Source: Variovorax paradoxus B4 (GTDB lineage Bacteria; Pseudomonadota; Gammaproteobacteria; Burkholderiales; Burkholderiaceae_C). From it: a stretch of DNA of 64,000 nt. Of this stretch, positions 55,922 through 64,000 are shown piece by piece. The stretch lies in assembly GCF_000463015.1 (NCBI RefSeq), contig NC_022247.1, positions 3,596,001 to 3,660,000 on the forward strand, written 5' to 3'. The position numbers and the translations under genes are program-made. Under the pieces are notes generated by a model. The model searched no databases, was not told where the DNA came from, and worked only from the letters and a program-made list of their open reading frames with translations. Position 1 is the stretch's first letter; every line of letters begins with the position of its first letter.

Positions 55922-56775
55922 GCGGCCTCCTTCCATGCGACCAGCGTCTGCCTCTGCGTGCCGAGCTTGTCGATGCCCAGCGTCATCACGTCGCCGACCT
56001 TCAGGTACACGGGCTCCGGCTTCATGCCCATGCCGACGCCGGGCGGCGTGCCGGTGGTGACGACGTCGCCCGGCATCAGCGTCATGAACTCGCTCAGGTA
56101 GCTCAGGATTGTTGCGCAGTCGAACACCATCGTGCCGGTGCTGCCGGTCTGGCGGCGCTGGCCGTTCACGTCGAGCCACATGCCGAGCTGCTGCGCATCC
56201 CCCACTTCGTCGCGCGTCACGAGCCAGGGGCCGATGGGGCCGAAGGTGTCGCAGCCCTTGCCCTTGTCCCAGGTGCCGCCGCGCTCGATCTGGAAGGCGC
56301 GCTCGGACACGTCGTTGACGAGCACGTAGCCCGCGATGTGCTCCAGCGCGCGTTCCCTGGGCACATAGCTTGCGCGCGTGCCGACCACGAAGCCCAGTTC
56401 GACCTCCCAGTCCGTCTTGACCGACCCACGCGGAATGGTCACCTCGTCGCTGGGTCCGACGATGCAGGAAGTCGCCTTGGTGAACACCGTCGGTTCGGTC
56501 GGCAACGGCAGGTTCGATTCGGCCGCATGGTCCGCGTAGTTCAGGCCGATCGCAATGAACTTGCCGATGTTCCCGACCGGCGCGCCCAGCCGCGGCTGGC
56601 CCTGCACGGCCGGAAAGCCCTGCGGGTCGAGCGCCGCGAGCCTGGCAAGGCTCGCGGGTGAAAGCACTTCGCCGGTGATGTCGGGCGCAAAGGACGACAG
56701 GTCCCGAAGGATCCCGTCGGCGTCGAGCAGGCCCGGTCGTTCCTGGCCCGCGGGGCCATATCGCAGCAGTCTCAT
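55918..56775 (-). CDS. FAH-family hydrolase, probable 2,4-diketo-3-deoxy-L-rhamnonate hydrolase
   Basis: Hydrolase of 285 residues of the fumarylacetoacetase family. Signature stretches are GKFIAIGLNYADHAAE, PTVFTKATSCIVGPSDEV, VLVNDVSERAFQ and PGDVVTTGTPPGVGMGM. In the LRA6 role it cleaves 2,4-diketo-3-deoxy-L-rhamnonate to pyruvate and L-lactate. First gene of the operon; ATG at 56775 follows AAGGAGAC. Divergent from the LysR gene with 86 bases between. Confidence 0.88.
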   Translation of the reverse strand: MRLLRYGPAGQERPGLLDADGILRDLSSFAPDITGEVLSPASLARLAALDPQGFPAVQGQPRLGAPVGNIGKFIAIGLNYADHAAESNLPLPTEPTVFTKATSCIVGPSDEVTIPRGSVKTDWEVELGFVVGTRASYVPRERALEHIAGYVLVNDVSERAFQIERGGTWDKGKGCDTFGPIGPWLVTRDEVGDAQQLGMWLDVNGQRRQTGSTGTMVFDCATILSYLSEFMTLMPGDVVTTGTPPGVGMGMKPEPVYLKVGDVMTLGIDKLGTQRQTLVAWKEAA

Positions 56776-56852
56776 GTTGTCTCCTTGGTGTTCGATGGCC
56801 TGGACTCTAGAAGCCGCCGCCATTACGATCCAATCGAAAATTTGGCATAAGC

Positions 56853-56868
56853 ATTTCCAAAATGGAAT
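56853..56868 (+). promoter_or_regulatory. Inverted repeat over the LysR start codon
   Basis: TCCA (56856-56859) and TGGA (56863-56866) form a small palindrome within ATTTCCAAAATGGAAT, which includes the LysR ATG at 56862. It lies between the divergent LysR and FAH genes and might be an autoregulatory LysR site. Short repeat; low confidence. Confidence 0.35.
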
Positions 56869-57836
56869 ATCGAATCGACAGCCCGAACAGCGCGCCCCGC
56901 CTCATCAATCGCCTGCGGCTGAAGCACTGGGCACTCCTCGCCGCGCTGGCCGAAAGCCCGGTGCTCGTCCAGGCCGCGTCCGCGATCAGCGTGACGCAGC
57001 CTTCGGCCACCAAGATGCTGGCGGACATCGAGTCGGCATTCCGGTTTCCATTGTTCGAGCGCCACTCGCGAGGGCTGCGCCCCACGCCGCTCGGCGAAGA
57101 AGTCGTCGCCTACGCGCGCCAGTCACAGGCCGGCCTGTCCCGCTTCCTCGAAAGCCTGGAGATCAAGCGCCGCGGCGGCCACGGACAGCTGGTCATCGGC
57201 GCGATCATGGGCGCGGCTCCCGACCTCGTTGCGCGTGCGATGGCCGAGATCAAGCGCGAGCGCCCGCTCCTCAACGTCCGCATCCTCGGCGAGACGAGCG
57301 ACCAGGTCGGCGCCCTGCTCGAACGGCACGAAATCGAATTCGCCGTCGGGCGCTTCTCCTCGCTCAAGCAGCACAACACCTTTGCCTTCGCACCGCTGGC
57401 CAACGAGACCATGCAGGTGGTGGTGCGGCGCGGGCACCCTTGCGCACGCCAGCGCGGCCTGACGCTCGAGGCACTCACGGCCTGGCCCTGGATTCTTCAG
57501 CCGCTGACCAGCCCGGCGCGGCAACTGATGGAGGAAGAATTCACCTCGGCGGGACGGAGCACGCCGGCCAACCTCGTGGAATGCGCGTCGGTCTTCGCCA
57601 CCTTGCAATTGCTGCAGGCCAGCGACGCGGTGGGCGCCCTGCCGGAATCCGTCGTGCGCGACCACGTGCGCGCGAAGCTGCTGCGTGTGTTGCCCGTGCC
57701 CATCGGCAAGGATCTGAAGGGCTTCGGCGTGCTGACGCGCATCGGCGAGCCGCTGTCCGAGACGGCCGCGACCTTCATTGCGCACCTGCGGCGCTTCGCC
57801 GATGCGCAAACACAGGCGCAGGCACAGGCCGCCTGA
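56862..57836 (+). CDS. LysR-family transcriptional regulator (GbpR-like)
   Basis: Regulator of 324 residues: HTH in LRLKHWALLAALAESPVLVQ followed by ISVTQPSATKMLADIESAF, then the effector domain (GHGQLVIGAIMGAAPDLVARA, EFAVGRFSSLKQHNTF). It resembles GbpR, a regulator of sugar-acid uptake. Divergent from the rhamnonate operon, so it most likely controls it with L-rhamnonate or an intermediate as effector. Confidence 0.92.
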   Translation: MEYRIDSPNSAPRLINRLRLKHWALLAALAESPVLVQAASAISVTQPSATKMLADIESAFRFPLFERHSRGLRPTPLGEEVVAYARQSQAGLSRFLESLEIKRRGGHGQLVIGAIMGAAPDLVARAMAEIKRERPLLNVRILGETSDQVGALLERHEIEFAVGRFSSLKQHNTFAFAPLANETMQVVVRRGHPCARQRGLTLEALTAWPWILQPLTSPARQLMEEEFTSAGRSTPANLVECASVFATLQLLQASDAVGALPESVVRDHVRAKLLRVLPVPIGKDLKGFGVLTRIGEPLSETAATFIAHLRRFADAQTQAQAQAA

Positions 57837-57910
57837 GCGCGGTCGGCCTCGCATCCGGGAAAGATTCAGTCTTTCTTGAAGCTACAGCAATTCGCAACGA
57901 AAATCTGCCG

Positions 57911-58492
57911 ATGCCCACCGCCACCCTCCCCCCGCTCAGCCGCCAGTTCGTCGCTCACTTCGGGGAGATGGGCAGCAAGTGGGGCATCAACCGCACCGTC
58001 GGCCAGATCTACGCGCTGATCTTCATTTCCGAACGTGCGCTCAATGCCGACGAGATTGCCGAGCTGCTCGAGTTCTCGCGCTCGAACGTGAGCATGGGCT
58101 TGAAGGAGCTGCAGGCCTGGCGGCTGGTGCACCTGCGCCACCACCCCGGCGACCGGCGCGAATATTTCGAGGCGCCGGCGGACGTATGGGAGATCTTTCG
58201 CGTGCTGGCCGAGGAGCGCCGCCGCCGCGAGATCGAGCCCACGCTCTCCATGCTGCGCAACGCCCTGCTCGAATCGCCCACGAGCGACGCCGAGCGCCAT
58301 GCGCAGGAACGCATGCGCGAGATGCACGAGTTGATCGACCGGCTCATGAAGTGGTTCGACGACGTCCAGCGGCTTGCGCCCGAAACCGCCATGCAGCTGA
58401 TGGGCATGGGCGCCACTGTGACCAAGGTGCTGGGCCTCAAGGACCGCATCACCGGCAGCGCCCCCAAGAAGAAGAATCCGGCAGCCGGCTGA
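57911..58492 (+). CDS. GbsR/MarR-family transcriptional regulator
   Basis: Regulator of 193 residues with a winged helix (about 20-95: WGINRTVGQIYALIFISERA, NADEIAELLEFSRSNVSMGL, then LKELQAWRLVHLRHHPGDR) and a helical C-terminal half (REMHELIDRLMKWFDDVQRL). GbsR-type proteins often control transport or respiratory genes. It converges on the cyd operon, sharing a hairpin at the 3' end. Its target cannot be named. Confidence 0.85.
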   Translation: MPTATLPPLSRQFVAHFGEMGSKWGINRTVGQIYALIFISERALNADEIAELLEFSRSNVSMGLKELQAWRLVHLRHHPGDRREYFEAPADVWEIFRVLAEERRRREIEPTLSMLRNALLESPTSDAERHAQERMREMHELIDRLMKWFDDVQRLAPETAMQLMGMGATVTKVLGLKDRITGSAPKKKNPAAG

Positions 58493-58513
58493 GCGGCTTC
58501 GTCAGAGCCGCTC
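58491..58513. terminator. Bidirectional hairpin between gbsR-like and cydX genes
   Basis: Perfect 8-bp stem GAGCGGCT (58491-58498) and AGCCGCTC (58506-58513) with a 7-nt loop. It overlaps the stop codons of both convergent genes. There is no T run, but placement suggests a shared terminator. Confidence 0.55.
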
Positions 58514-58651
58514 CTGCCCCTGCGGCGCTTCGGGCGTGGCGAGCTTTTCCTTGCGGATGGCGTCGTCGTCCATGAGCTCGTACCACATGGCGTTGAGCAC
58601 GGCGAAGGCGGCCGCCAGCGGCAGGCCGAGTATCCAGGCGAAGTACCACAT
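58502..58651 (-). CDS. cydX: Cytochrome bd oxidase small subunit CydX
   Basis: Single-helix membrane protein of 49 residues: MWYFAWILGLPLAAAFAVLN, then AMWYELMDDDA, the CydX signature, with a charged tail (AIRKEKLATPEAPQGQERL). It stabilises the haem site of CydAB. The ATG at 58651 follows GGAGG and lies 14 bases after the cydB stop. It is too short for most gene finders. Confidence 0.93.
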   Translation of the reverse strand: MWYFAWILGLPLAAAFAVLNAMWYELMDDDAIRKEKLATPEAPQGQERL

Positions 58652-58665
58652 ATTTTTTCCTCCGT

Positions 58666-59820
58666 TCAGTACGCGTGTCCGCTCTCTTCGCGGATGGCCT
58701 TTTCGTCGACCTTGCCCCACAGCACGTGATACACCCAAGTGGTGTAGGCCACGACGATGGGAATGAAGATGGCCGTGACCACCAGCATGATGAACAGCGT
58801 GAGGTGGCTCGACGACGAGTCCCACACCGTGAGGCTGGCGCGCGGGTCGATCGACGACGGCAGGATGAACGGGAACATCGAAGCGCCCACGCTCAGGATG
58901 ATGCCGGCAATGCCGAGCGCCGCCGCCAGCAGCGCGAGCACCGGCCGCCGCAACACCAGCCCGAGCAGCGCACCCAGCGCACCGACGAAGCCGAGCACCG
59001 GTGCGGCCAGCGTCCACGAGTGCGCCGCGTAGTTGGCGGTCCACGCGCCGGCATGCAACTCGACGGTCTTGAGCATCGGGTTCGACGGCCCGACGGCGTC
59101 CACCACACTGCTGATCCGGTAGCCGCCGATGCTCGTCGCGAGCAGAACGCCGGCCAGCGCATACAGCACGACGGTGAGCACGCAGGCAACGATGCCGTAG
59201 GTGCGCGCACGTTCCGCCACTGCGCCCGCCGTCTTGAGCAGCAGCCACGAAGCACCGTGCATCACGAGCATCGCCACCGACACCAGGCCGCACAGGATCG
59301 CGAACGGATTCAGCAAGCCGAAGAAACCGCCGTCGTAGAAGATGTGCATGTCCGCGCCGAAACGGAACGGCACGCCCTGCAGCACGTTGCCCACGGCCAC
59401 GCCGCAGATCAGCGCGGGCACGAAGCCGCTGAAGAACAGCACCCAGTCCCAGCGCGCGCGCCATTGCGGCGACTCGCGCTTGCTGCGGAACTTGAAGGCC
59501 ACGGGCCGCAGGATGAGCGCCGTGAGAATCACGAACATCGCCAAGTAGAAGCCCGAAAAGGACACGGCGTACAGCTGCGGCCACGCCGCGAAGATCGCGC
59601 CGCCGCCGAGGATCAGCCACACCTGGTTGCCCTCCCACACCGGGCCCACGCTGTTGATGACCACACGGCGCTCGAGATCGGTGCGTGCGGCGAACGGCAG
59701 CAGGATGCCGCTGCCCAGGTCGAAGCCGTCGGTCACGGCAAAGCCCACCAGCAGCACGCCGATCAGCAGCCACCAGATGATGCGCAGGGTGTCGTAGTCG
59801 AGGAGTGTGTGGAGGATCAT
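58666..59820 (-). CDS. cydB: Cytochrome bd ubiquinol oxidase subunit II
   Basis: Membrane subunit of 384 residues (about eight or nine helices) of the oxygen-reducing quinol oxidase. The opening LDYDTLRIIWWLLIGVLLVG, then FAVTDGFDLGSGILLPF and SVGPVWEGNQVWLILGGGAI are typical of CydB. It overlaps cydA by ATGA (59817-59820). Terminal oxidase with high oxygen affinity and cyanide resistance. Confidence 0.96.
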   Translation of the reverse strand: MILHTLLDYDTLRIIWWLLIGVLLVGFAVTDGFDLGSGILLPFAARTDLERRVVINSVGPVWEGNQVWLILGGGAIFAAWPQLYAVSFSGFYLAMFVILTALILRPVAFKFRSKRESPQWRARWDWVLFFSGFVPALICGVAVGNVLQGVPFRFGADMHIFYDGGFFGLLNPFAILCGLVSVAMLVMHGASWLLLKTAGAVAERARTYGIVACVLTVVLYALAGVLLATSIGGYRISSVVDAVGPSNPMLKTVELHAGAWTANYAAHSWTLAAPVLGFVGALGALLGLVLRRPVLALLAAALGIAGIILSVGASMFPFILPSSIDPRASLTVWDSSSSHLTLFIMLVVTAIFIPIVVAYTTWVYHVLWGKVDEKAIREESGHAY

Positions 59821-61430
59821 GCGGCGCTCCCGGTGGAAGGAATGGCGGCAGCTGCGTGTGCCGGCGGAATGTGCGAGAGCGTGTCGCCCTCGTCGGGTGC
59901 ATGCTCCGCCTCGGGCCCCTTGCGTATCACCTTGAGCAGCAGCTTCATCTCGATGATCAGCAGCGTGGTGTAGATCGCGACGAAGCCCGCGAGCGTGAGC
60001 AGCAGCGTCTTCACACCAAGGTTCGACACGGCCACCGCGGTCGGCAGCACGCCTTCGATCACCCAGGGCTGGCGGCCGAACTCGGCCACCAGCCAGCCGG
60101 ACTCGATGGCGATCCACGGCAGCGGTATGGCAAGCACCGCGACCCTCAGCAGCCAGCGGTGGCTGTCGAGCCGGCGCCGCGTCGAGAGCACGAAGAAGGT
60201 GGCCGTCAGCGCAATCAGCAGCACGCCGATGCCCACCATGATCCGGAACAGCCAGAAGAGCGGCGCCACCTGCGGCACGGTGTCCCACGCGGCCTTGGTG
60301 ATCTGCTCGGGGGTTGCGTTGCGCGGATCGTCGACATAGCGCTTGAGCAGCAGTGCATAGCCCATGTCGGCGCCGCCGTTCTCGAAGGTGTCGCGCACGC
60401 CCTGCGTCACGGTCTGGGTGCTGCCGGCGGAGCGGATCTGCTGCAGCGCATCGTAGGCCTTGATGCCTGCGCGGATGCGCACCTCGGCGCGCTTCACGAG
60501 TTCGTCGATGCCCGGAATCACGGTATCGAGCGAGCGCGTGCCGATCAGCCCCATCACCACCGGAATATGAATGGCGTAGTGCGTCTCGCGCGCTTCCTGG
60601 TCGGGGAAGCCGAAGGCGGTGAAGGCCGCCGGCGCGGGGTGTGTTTCCCACATGGCCTCGATGGCGGCCAGCTTCATCTTCTGGTGCTCGGTCGAAAGGT
60701 AGCCGCTCTCGTCGCCCAGCACCACCACCGACAGCGAAGCCGCCAGGCCGAACGAGGCCGCGACCGTCATCGAGCGCTTGGCCATCTCGAGGTGGCGGCC
60801 CTTGAGCACGTACCAGGCCGACACGCCGAGCACGAACACCGCCGCGCACACATAGCCCGCCGACACGGTGTGCACGAACTTGGCCTGCGCCACCGGGTTG
60901 GTCAGCACCGCGAAGAAGTCGGTCACCTCCATGCGCATGGTCTGCGGGTTGAAGGCCGCGCCCACGGGGTTCTGCATCCAGCCGTTGGCAATCAGGATCC
61001 ACAGCGCCGAGAAGTTGGAGCCGATGGCCACGGCCCAGGTGGCGATCAGGTGGCCCACCTTGGAGAGCTTGTCCCAGCCGAAGAAGAACAGGCCCACGAA
61101 GGTGGCTTCCATGAAGAAGGCCATCAGCCCTTCGATGGCCAATGGTGCGCCGAAGATGTCGCCGACGTAGTGGCTGTAGTAGCTCCAGTTCATGCCGAAC
61201 TGGAATTCCATCACCACGCCGGTGGCCACGCCCATGGCAAAGTTGATGCCGAACAGCACGCCCCAGAACTTGGTCATGTCGCGCCATATCACGCGGCCCG
61301 TCATCACGTAGACGGTTTCCATGACCGCCAGAATGATCGACAGCCCGAGCGTCAGCGGCACGAACAGGAAGTGGTAGAGCGCCGTGACGGCGAACTGCAG
61401 GCGCGATAGCGCAACGATGTCGAGGTCCAT
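59817..61430 (-). CDS. cydA: Cytochrome bd ubiquinol oxidase subunit I
   Basis: Haem-bearing subunit of 537 residues. Landmarks: LSRLQFAVTALYHFLFVPLT with the haem b595 ligand region (H20), FFMEATFVGLFFFGWDKL, GFPDQEARETHYAIHIPVVM in the quinol-binding side, and AEFGRQPWVIEGVLPT near the end, followed by helices. I chose MDLDIVALSRL (61430). It follows cydC by 52 bases. Protons and electrons from quinol reduce oxygen to water. Confidence 0.96.
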   Translation of the reverse strand: MDLDIVALSRLQFAVTALYHFLFVPLTLGLSIILAVMETVYVMTGRVIWRDMTKFWGVLFGINFAMGVATGVVMEFQFGMNWSYYSHYVGDIFGAPLAIEGLMAFFMEATFVGLFFFGWDKLSKVGHLIATWAVAIGSNFSALWILIANGWMQNPVGAAFNPQTMRMEVTDFFAVLTNPVAQAKFVHTVSAGYVCAAVFVLGVSAWYVLKGRHLEMAKRSMTVAASFGLAASLSVVVLGDESGYLSTEHQKMKLAAIEAMWETHPAPAAFTAFGFPDQEARETHYAIHIPVVMGLIGTRSLDTVIPGIDELVKRAEVRIRAGIKAYDALQQIRSAGSTQTVTQGVRDTFENGGADMGYALLLKRYVDDPRNATPEQITKAAWDTVPQVAPLFWLFRIMVGIGVLLIALTATFFVLSTRRRLDSHRWLLRVAVLAIPLPWIAIESGWLVAEFGRQPWVIEGVLPTAVAVSNLGVKTLLLTLAGFVAIYTTLLIIEMKLLLKVIRKGPEAEHAPDEGDTLSHIPPAHAAAAIPSTGSAA

Positions 61431-61482
61431 GGGGTGGCTTCCTTTGTGTTCCCTGTTTCGGTCTTTTTTGGCTTCTGTCGGT

Positions 61483-63183
61483 TCAGTCGGGCCGCAGCGC
61501 ATTCAGCGAGGCGTCGAAGGCGGGGCTGCCGCGCCGAAGCTCGGCAACGATGCGCCCCTGCCGCATGCACACCAGGCGGTCGGCGAGCGCGGCCTCGCGC
61601 CGCAGGTGCGTGGCGATCAGCAGCGTGCGCGGGCCGGCCTGCGCGCACAGGCGCCGCAGCACGTCGTGGGCGATGGTGGCGTCCAGCGCCTCGGTGGGCT
61701 CGTCGAGCAGCCAGAGCGGCACCGGGCGCAGCAGCAGCCGCGCCAGCGCGAGCCGGCGCGACTGCCCTCCCGAAAGGCCCAGGCCGCCTTCACCCAGTGC
61801 GGTATCGAGTCCGGCGGGGAAGGAACGCACGTCGCCGCCAAGGCCGGCCGATTGCAATGCACTCCAGAGGCGGGCGTCGTCCGCGGTGGGATCGGCGAGC
61901 CGGAGGTTGTCGCGCAGGCTGTCCTGGAAAAGTTCGGTGCGCTGGGTCAGGAGGCATGAGGGCTGCGCACTCGCGATGCCGGCCCGCGGCGCAATCTCTC
62001 CGGCAATCACCGAGAGCAGCGTCGACTTGCCCGCGCCGCTCGCACCGATCAACGCCACCCGCTCGCCGGGGACAATGGCCAGCGAGACATCGCTGAGCGC
62101 AGGGATGCCGCTGCCGGAGTGCGCCGCGCTCAGGTGGACCAGGCTTACCGCGAAAGCCTTGCCGGGTTCGACGACGCCCGGCCGCGCCTCGTCAGGCGCC
62201 AGGCGCGGCGCGAGGCGCCGGACCGCGAGCCAGGTGCGGCCGGCATCGAGCGCTCCGCGCCGCAGGGCCGCGAAAGGCTCCGTGGCCGTCAGGGCCACCA
62301 GCAGCCCCAGTGCGGCGGCGGGTGCGCCGATGGCGCCCTCGCCCATGAGCGCGCCCACCGCCAGCAGCACGCCCACCAACGTCAGCGTGCCGGCCACGCC
62401 GTAGGCGGCACCGGCCGAAGTCTCGAGCCTGTTCAGCGCGAGGTCGGCCTTGGCCAGGTGCGCGTCGGCGCTCATCAGTGCTTCGCGCTGGGCATCGGCA
62501 CGCCCCGCCATCACCAGGTCGGTCTGGCCCGCGACGAGGTCGACGGTGCGCGCCCGCAGCGCCTCGATGCCATGTGCGCGGCGCACCGCCGGACGCCGGG
62601 CCCGCCGCGCGATGAACAGTGCCAGGCCCCAGCCGACGGCCACCAGCCACAGCAGCAGCGCGAGCCCGACGCCGACGTGCATGAAGCCGAGCACCGCACC
62701 CGCGAGCAGCGCCGCACCCAGCGCCGCGGCGGCGGGCACGAGCAGCCGCAGGTAGAGCGACTCCAGCGCATCGATGTCGGAAGTCAGCCGGAACAGCAGC
62801 CGCGACGGCCGCATCGCCAGTTGGAGCGCCGCGCCGGGGCGTGCCCAGCCTCGGAACAGGCGCACGCGCAAGGCCGCGAGCACGCCGAAGGTCGCATCGT
62901 GCGTGACCAGGCGCTCGCCGTAGCGCGATGCGGTGCGTCCCAGCGCCAGCAGCCGGATGCCGGCCGAGGGCATGAACACGTCGAAGGTGAAGGCCGTGGC
63001 CGCATGCAGACCCGCCAGCGCCGTCGCGGTGATGAACCAGCCCGACAGGCCGAGCAAGGCCATGCCCGCCAGCACGGTGGCCGCCGCCAGCAGACCGCCC
63101 CACAGCAGCGCGCGGGGCTGCGTTGCCAGGAACGGCCGCAGCACCAGCCGGAGCTCGCGCCAGTCGCTCTGAGACCTGCTCAT
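61483..63183 (-). CDS. cydC: Thiol reductant ABC exporter subunit CydC
   Basis: Half-transporter of 566 residues: six-helix membrane domain (about 20-310) and ATPase domain (about 345-560) with Walker A GASGAGKST, signature LSGGQSRRLALAR and Walker B LWLLDEPTEALD. With CydD it exports glutathione or cysteine, needed to assemble cytochrome bd. It overlaps cydD by ATGA and precedes cydA. Confidence 0.94.
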   Translation of the reverse strand: MSRSQSDWRELRLVLRPFLATQPRALLWGGLLAAATVLAGMALLGLSGWFITATALAGLHAATAFTFDVFMPSAGIRLLALGRTASRYGERLVTHDATFGVLAALRVRLFRGWARPGAALQLAMRPSRLLFRLTSDIDALESLYLRLLVPAAAALGAALLAGAVLGFMHVGVGLALLLWLVAVGWGLALFIARRARRPAVRRAHGIEALRARTVDLVAGQTDLVMAGRADAQREALMSADAHLAKADLALNRLETSAGAAYGVAGTLTLVGVLLAVGALMGEGAIGAPAAALGLLVALTATEPFAALRRGALDAGRTWLAVRRLAPRLAPDEARPGVVEPGKAFAVSLVHLSAAHSGSGIPALSDVSLAIVPGERVALIGASGAGKSTLLSVIAGEIAPRAGIASAQPSCLLTQRTELFQDSLRDNLRLADPTADDARLWSALQSAGLGGDVRSFPAGLDTALGEGGLGLSGGQSRRLALARLLLRPVPLWLLDEPTEALDATIAHDVLRRLCAQAGPRTLLIATHLRREAALADRLVCMRQGRIVAELRRGSPAFDASLNALRPD

Positions 63184-64000
63184 GCTGCGCGCTCCAAGGC
63201 CGCATCGGCCGGCTCGGCATCGAGACAGATAGAGCGGTTCATGCGCGCCGCCAGCACCGGGTCATGCGTGGCGACGACCAGGGTCTTTCCGCGCGCCAGG
63301 CCCAGCAGCGCGTCGGCCACCTGGCTGGCGGTTTCGGTATCGAGGTGGGCGGTGGGCTCGTCCACCAGCAGCAGGTCGGCATGCCGATGGACGGCGATGC
63401 GCGCCAGCGCTAGGCGCACTGCCTCGCCGCCCGACAGGCCGATGCCACCCTCGCCCAGCGCCACGCCCGGATGCGCCTGCGCCACCGTATCGAGGGAGGC
63501 GAAGCGCATCGCGGCCGCAACCTGCGGTGCGCCCACGCCAGCGCGTCCGAGTGCGACGTTGGACTCGACCGAGCCCGCGAACACATGCGGCTTCTGTCCC
63601 ATCCAGGCGATGCGCTGGCGCAGCGCACCCACGGTGCGATCGGACAACGGCACGCCGCCGATGGAAATCTCGCCGCGCGTGGCTGGCAGCAGCCCCGCCA
63701 TCAGCGACAGCAGCGCCGTCTTGCCCGCGCCGCTCGCGCCCGTGAGCGCCACGTGCTCGCCGGCCGCAATGCGCAGGTCGAAGCCATCGAAGACTTGGCG
63801 CTCGTCGCCCGGCCATGCGAAATGCAGGCCGCGGATCACGATGGCGGGCGCGGAACCTGCGCGGGCCACGCCGGTCGCAGCACGTGCGACCGGCGCGTCC
63901 GCTCCAGGCAAGGGCAATGCGCGGGCGCGCAGCGCGTCGAGCGCCTGCAGTGCCGCCTCGCCGGCCGCGCGGTCGTGCCAGACCGCCGAGAGTTCGCGCA
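63180..64000 (-). CDS. cydD: Thiol reductant ABC exporter subunit CydD (5' part beyond window)
   Basis: C-terminal part of CydD; about 273 codons lie in the window and the frame runs off the right edge with no start. Visible: LSAVWHDRAAGEAALQALDA near the edge, then the ATPase domain with Walker A TGASGAGKTALLS, signature LSGGEAVRLALARI and Walker B LLLVDEPTAHLD. A TTG at 63917 is not the true start. The rest of the membrane domain lies to the right. Confidence 0.93.
   Translation of the reverse strand, partial: RELSAVWHDRAAGEAALQALDALRARALPLPGADAPVARAATGVARAGSAPAIVIRGLHFAWPGDERQVFDGFDLRIAAGEHVALTGASGAGKTALLSLMAGLLPATRGEISIGGVPLSDRTVGALRQRIAWMGQKPHVFAGSVESNVALGRAGVGAPQVAAAMRFASLDTVAQAHPGVALGEGGIGLSGGEAVRLALARIAVHRHADLLLVDEPTAHLDTETASQVADALLGLARGKTLVVATHDPVLAARMNRSICLDAEPADAALERAA

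Overview
The window is about 64 kb of GC-rich, densely coding bacterial chromosome. The content points to a betaproteobacterium of the Comamonadaceae, most likely Variovorax or a close relative. The pointers are several Bug/TctC-type solute receptors, two TRAP transporters, many LysR/IclR regulators, a tandem glycine riboswitch ahead of gcvTHP, a one-chain GcvP and broad catabolic gene content. This assignment is inference from gene content. I saw no rRNA, tRNA, CRISPR array, prophage or insertion sequence.

Layout, left to right. (1) 64-2888 is a TRAP transporter (dctP, dctQ, dctM) with a hairpin terminator inside the operon after dctP and another after dctM. (2) 3613-8413 is a tandem glycine riboswitch followed by gcvT, gcvH and gcvP. 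(3) 8431-15797 holds housekeeping and minor genes: a DUF3014 membrane protein, an esterase plus nitronate monooxygenase pair, a 5'-truncated hydroxyacid dehydrogenase remnant, a DTW-type tRNA-modifying enzyme and katG. (4) 15944-19552 is a DUF1501/DUF1800 secreted-protein pair and a DsbA-family oxidoreductase.

(5) 19600-32525 is the main catabolic island, for quinate/shikimate to protocatechuate to beta-ketoadipate. On the minus strand it runs AroE-like dehydrogenase, TRAP transporter (QMP), second AroE-like dehydrogenase, pcaB, pcaC, Bcr/CflA-type MFS, pcaD, and then quiC1 (3-dehydroshikimate dehydratase) with a ShiA-like MFS behind a separate promoter region. A divergent IclR-family regulator sits at the upstream end. 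Two promoter regions 8.6 kb apart each carry a pair of 15-bp IclR/PcaR-like inverted repeats with exactly the same 21-bp centre spacing, so one regulator probably controls both. Protocatechuate dioxygenase and the later beta-ketoadipate genes are not in the window.

(6) 32599-41232 has Bug receptors around a TctD/TctE-like two-component system with no tctAB, then a LysR / cupin / alpha-beta hydrolase / Bug cluster. (7) 41285-45285 is a FrcBCA-type sugar ABC transporter with a ROK regulator; its permease gene is frameshifted. (8) 45476-52564 has a pentapeptide-repeat gene split by an in-frame amber codon, a 351-bp AT-rich gap, a metallophosphoesterase/LamG lipoprotein, an MFS protein, aroC, an ArsR/SRPBCC pair with a long overlap, and a cupin.

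(9) 52571-57836 is a non-phosphorylative L-rhamnonate pathway: rhamnonate dehydratase, MFS, SDR dehydrogenase and FAH-family hydrolase, with a divergent LysR. (10) 57911-64000 is a GbsR-type regulator converging on a cytochrome bd operon transcribed cydD-cydC-cydA-cydB-cydX; cydD runs off the right edge.

The strongest candidate for something not yet described is the arrangement and co-regulation of the quinate/shikimate island: two divergent AroE paralogues flanking a TRAP importer, an exporter-family MFS inside the pca operon, and matched tandem operators.
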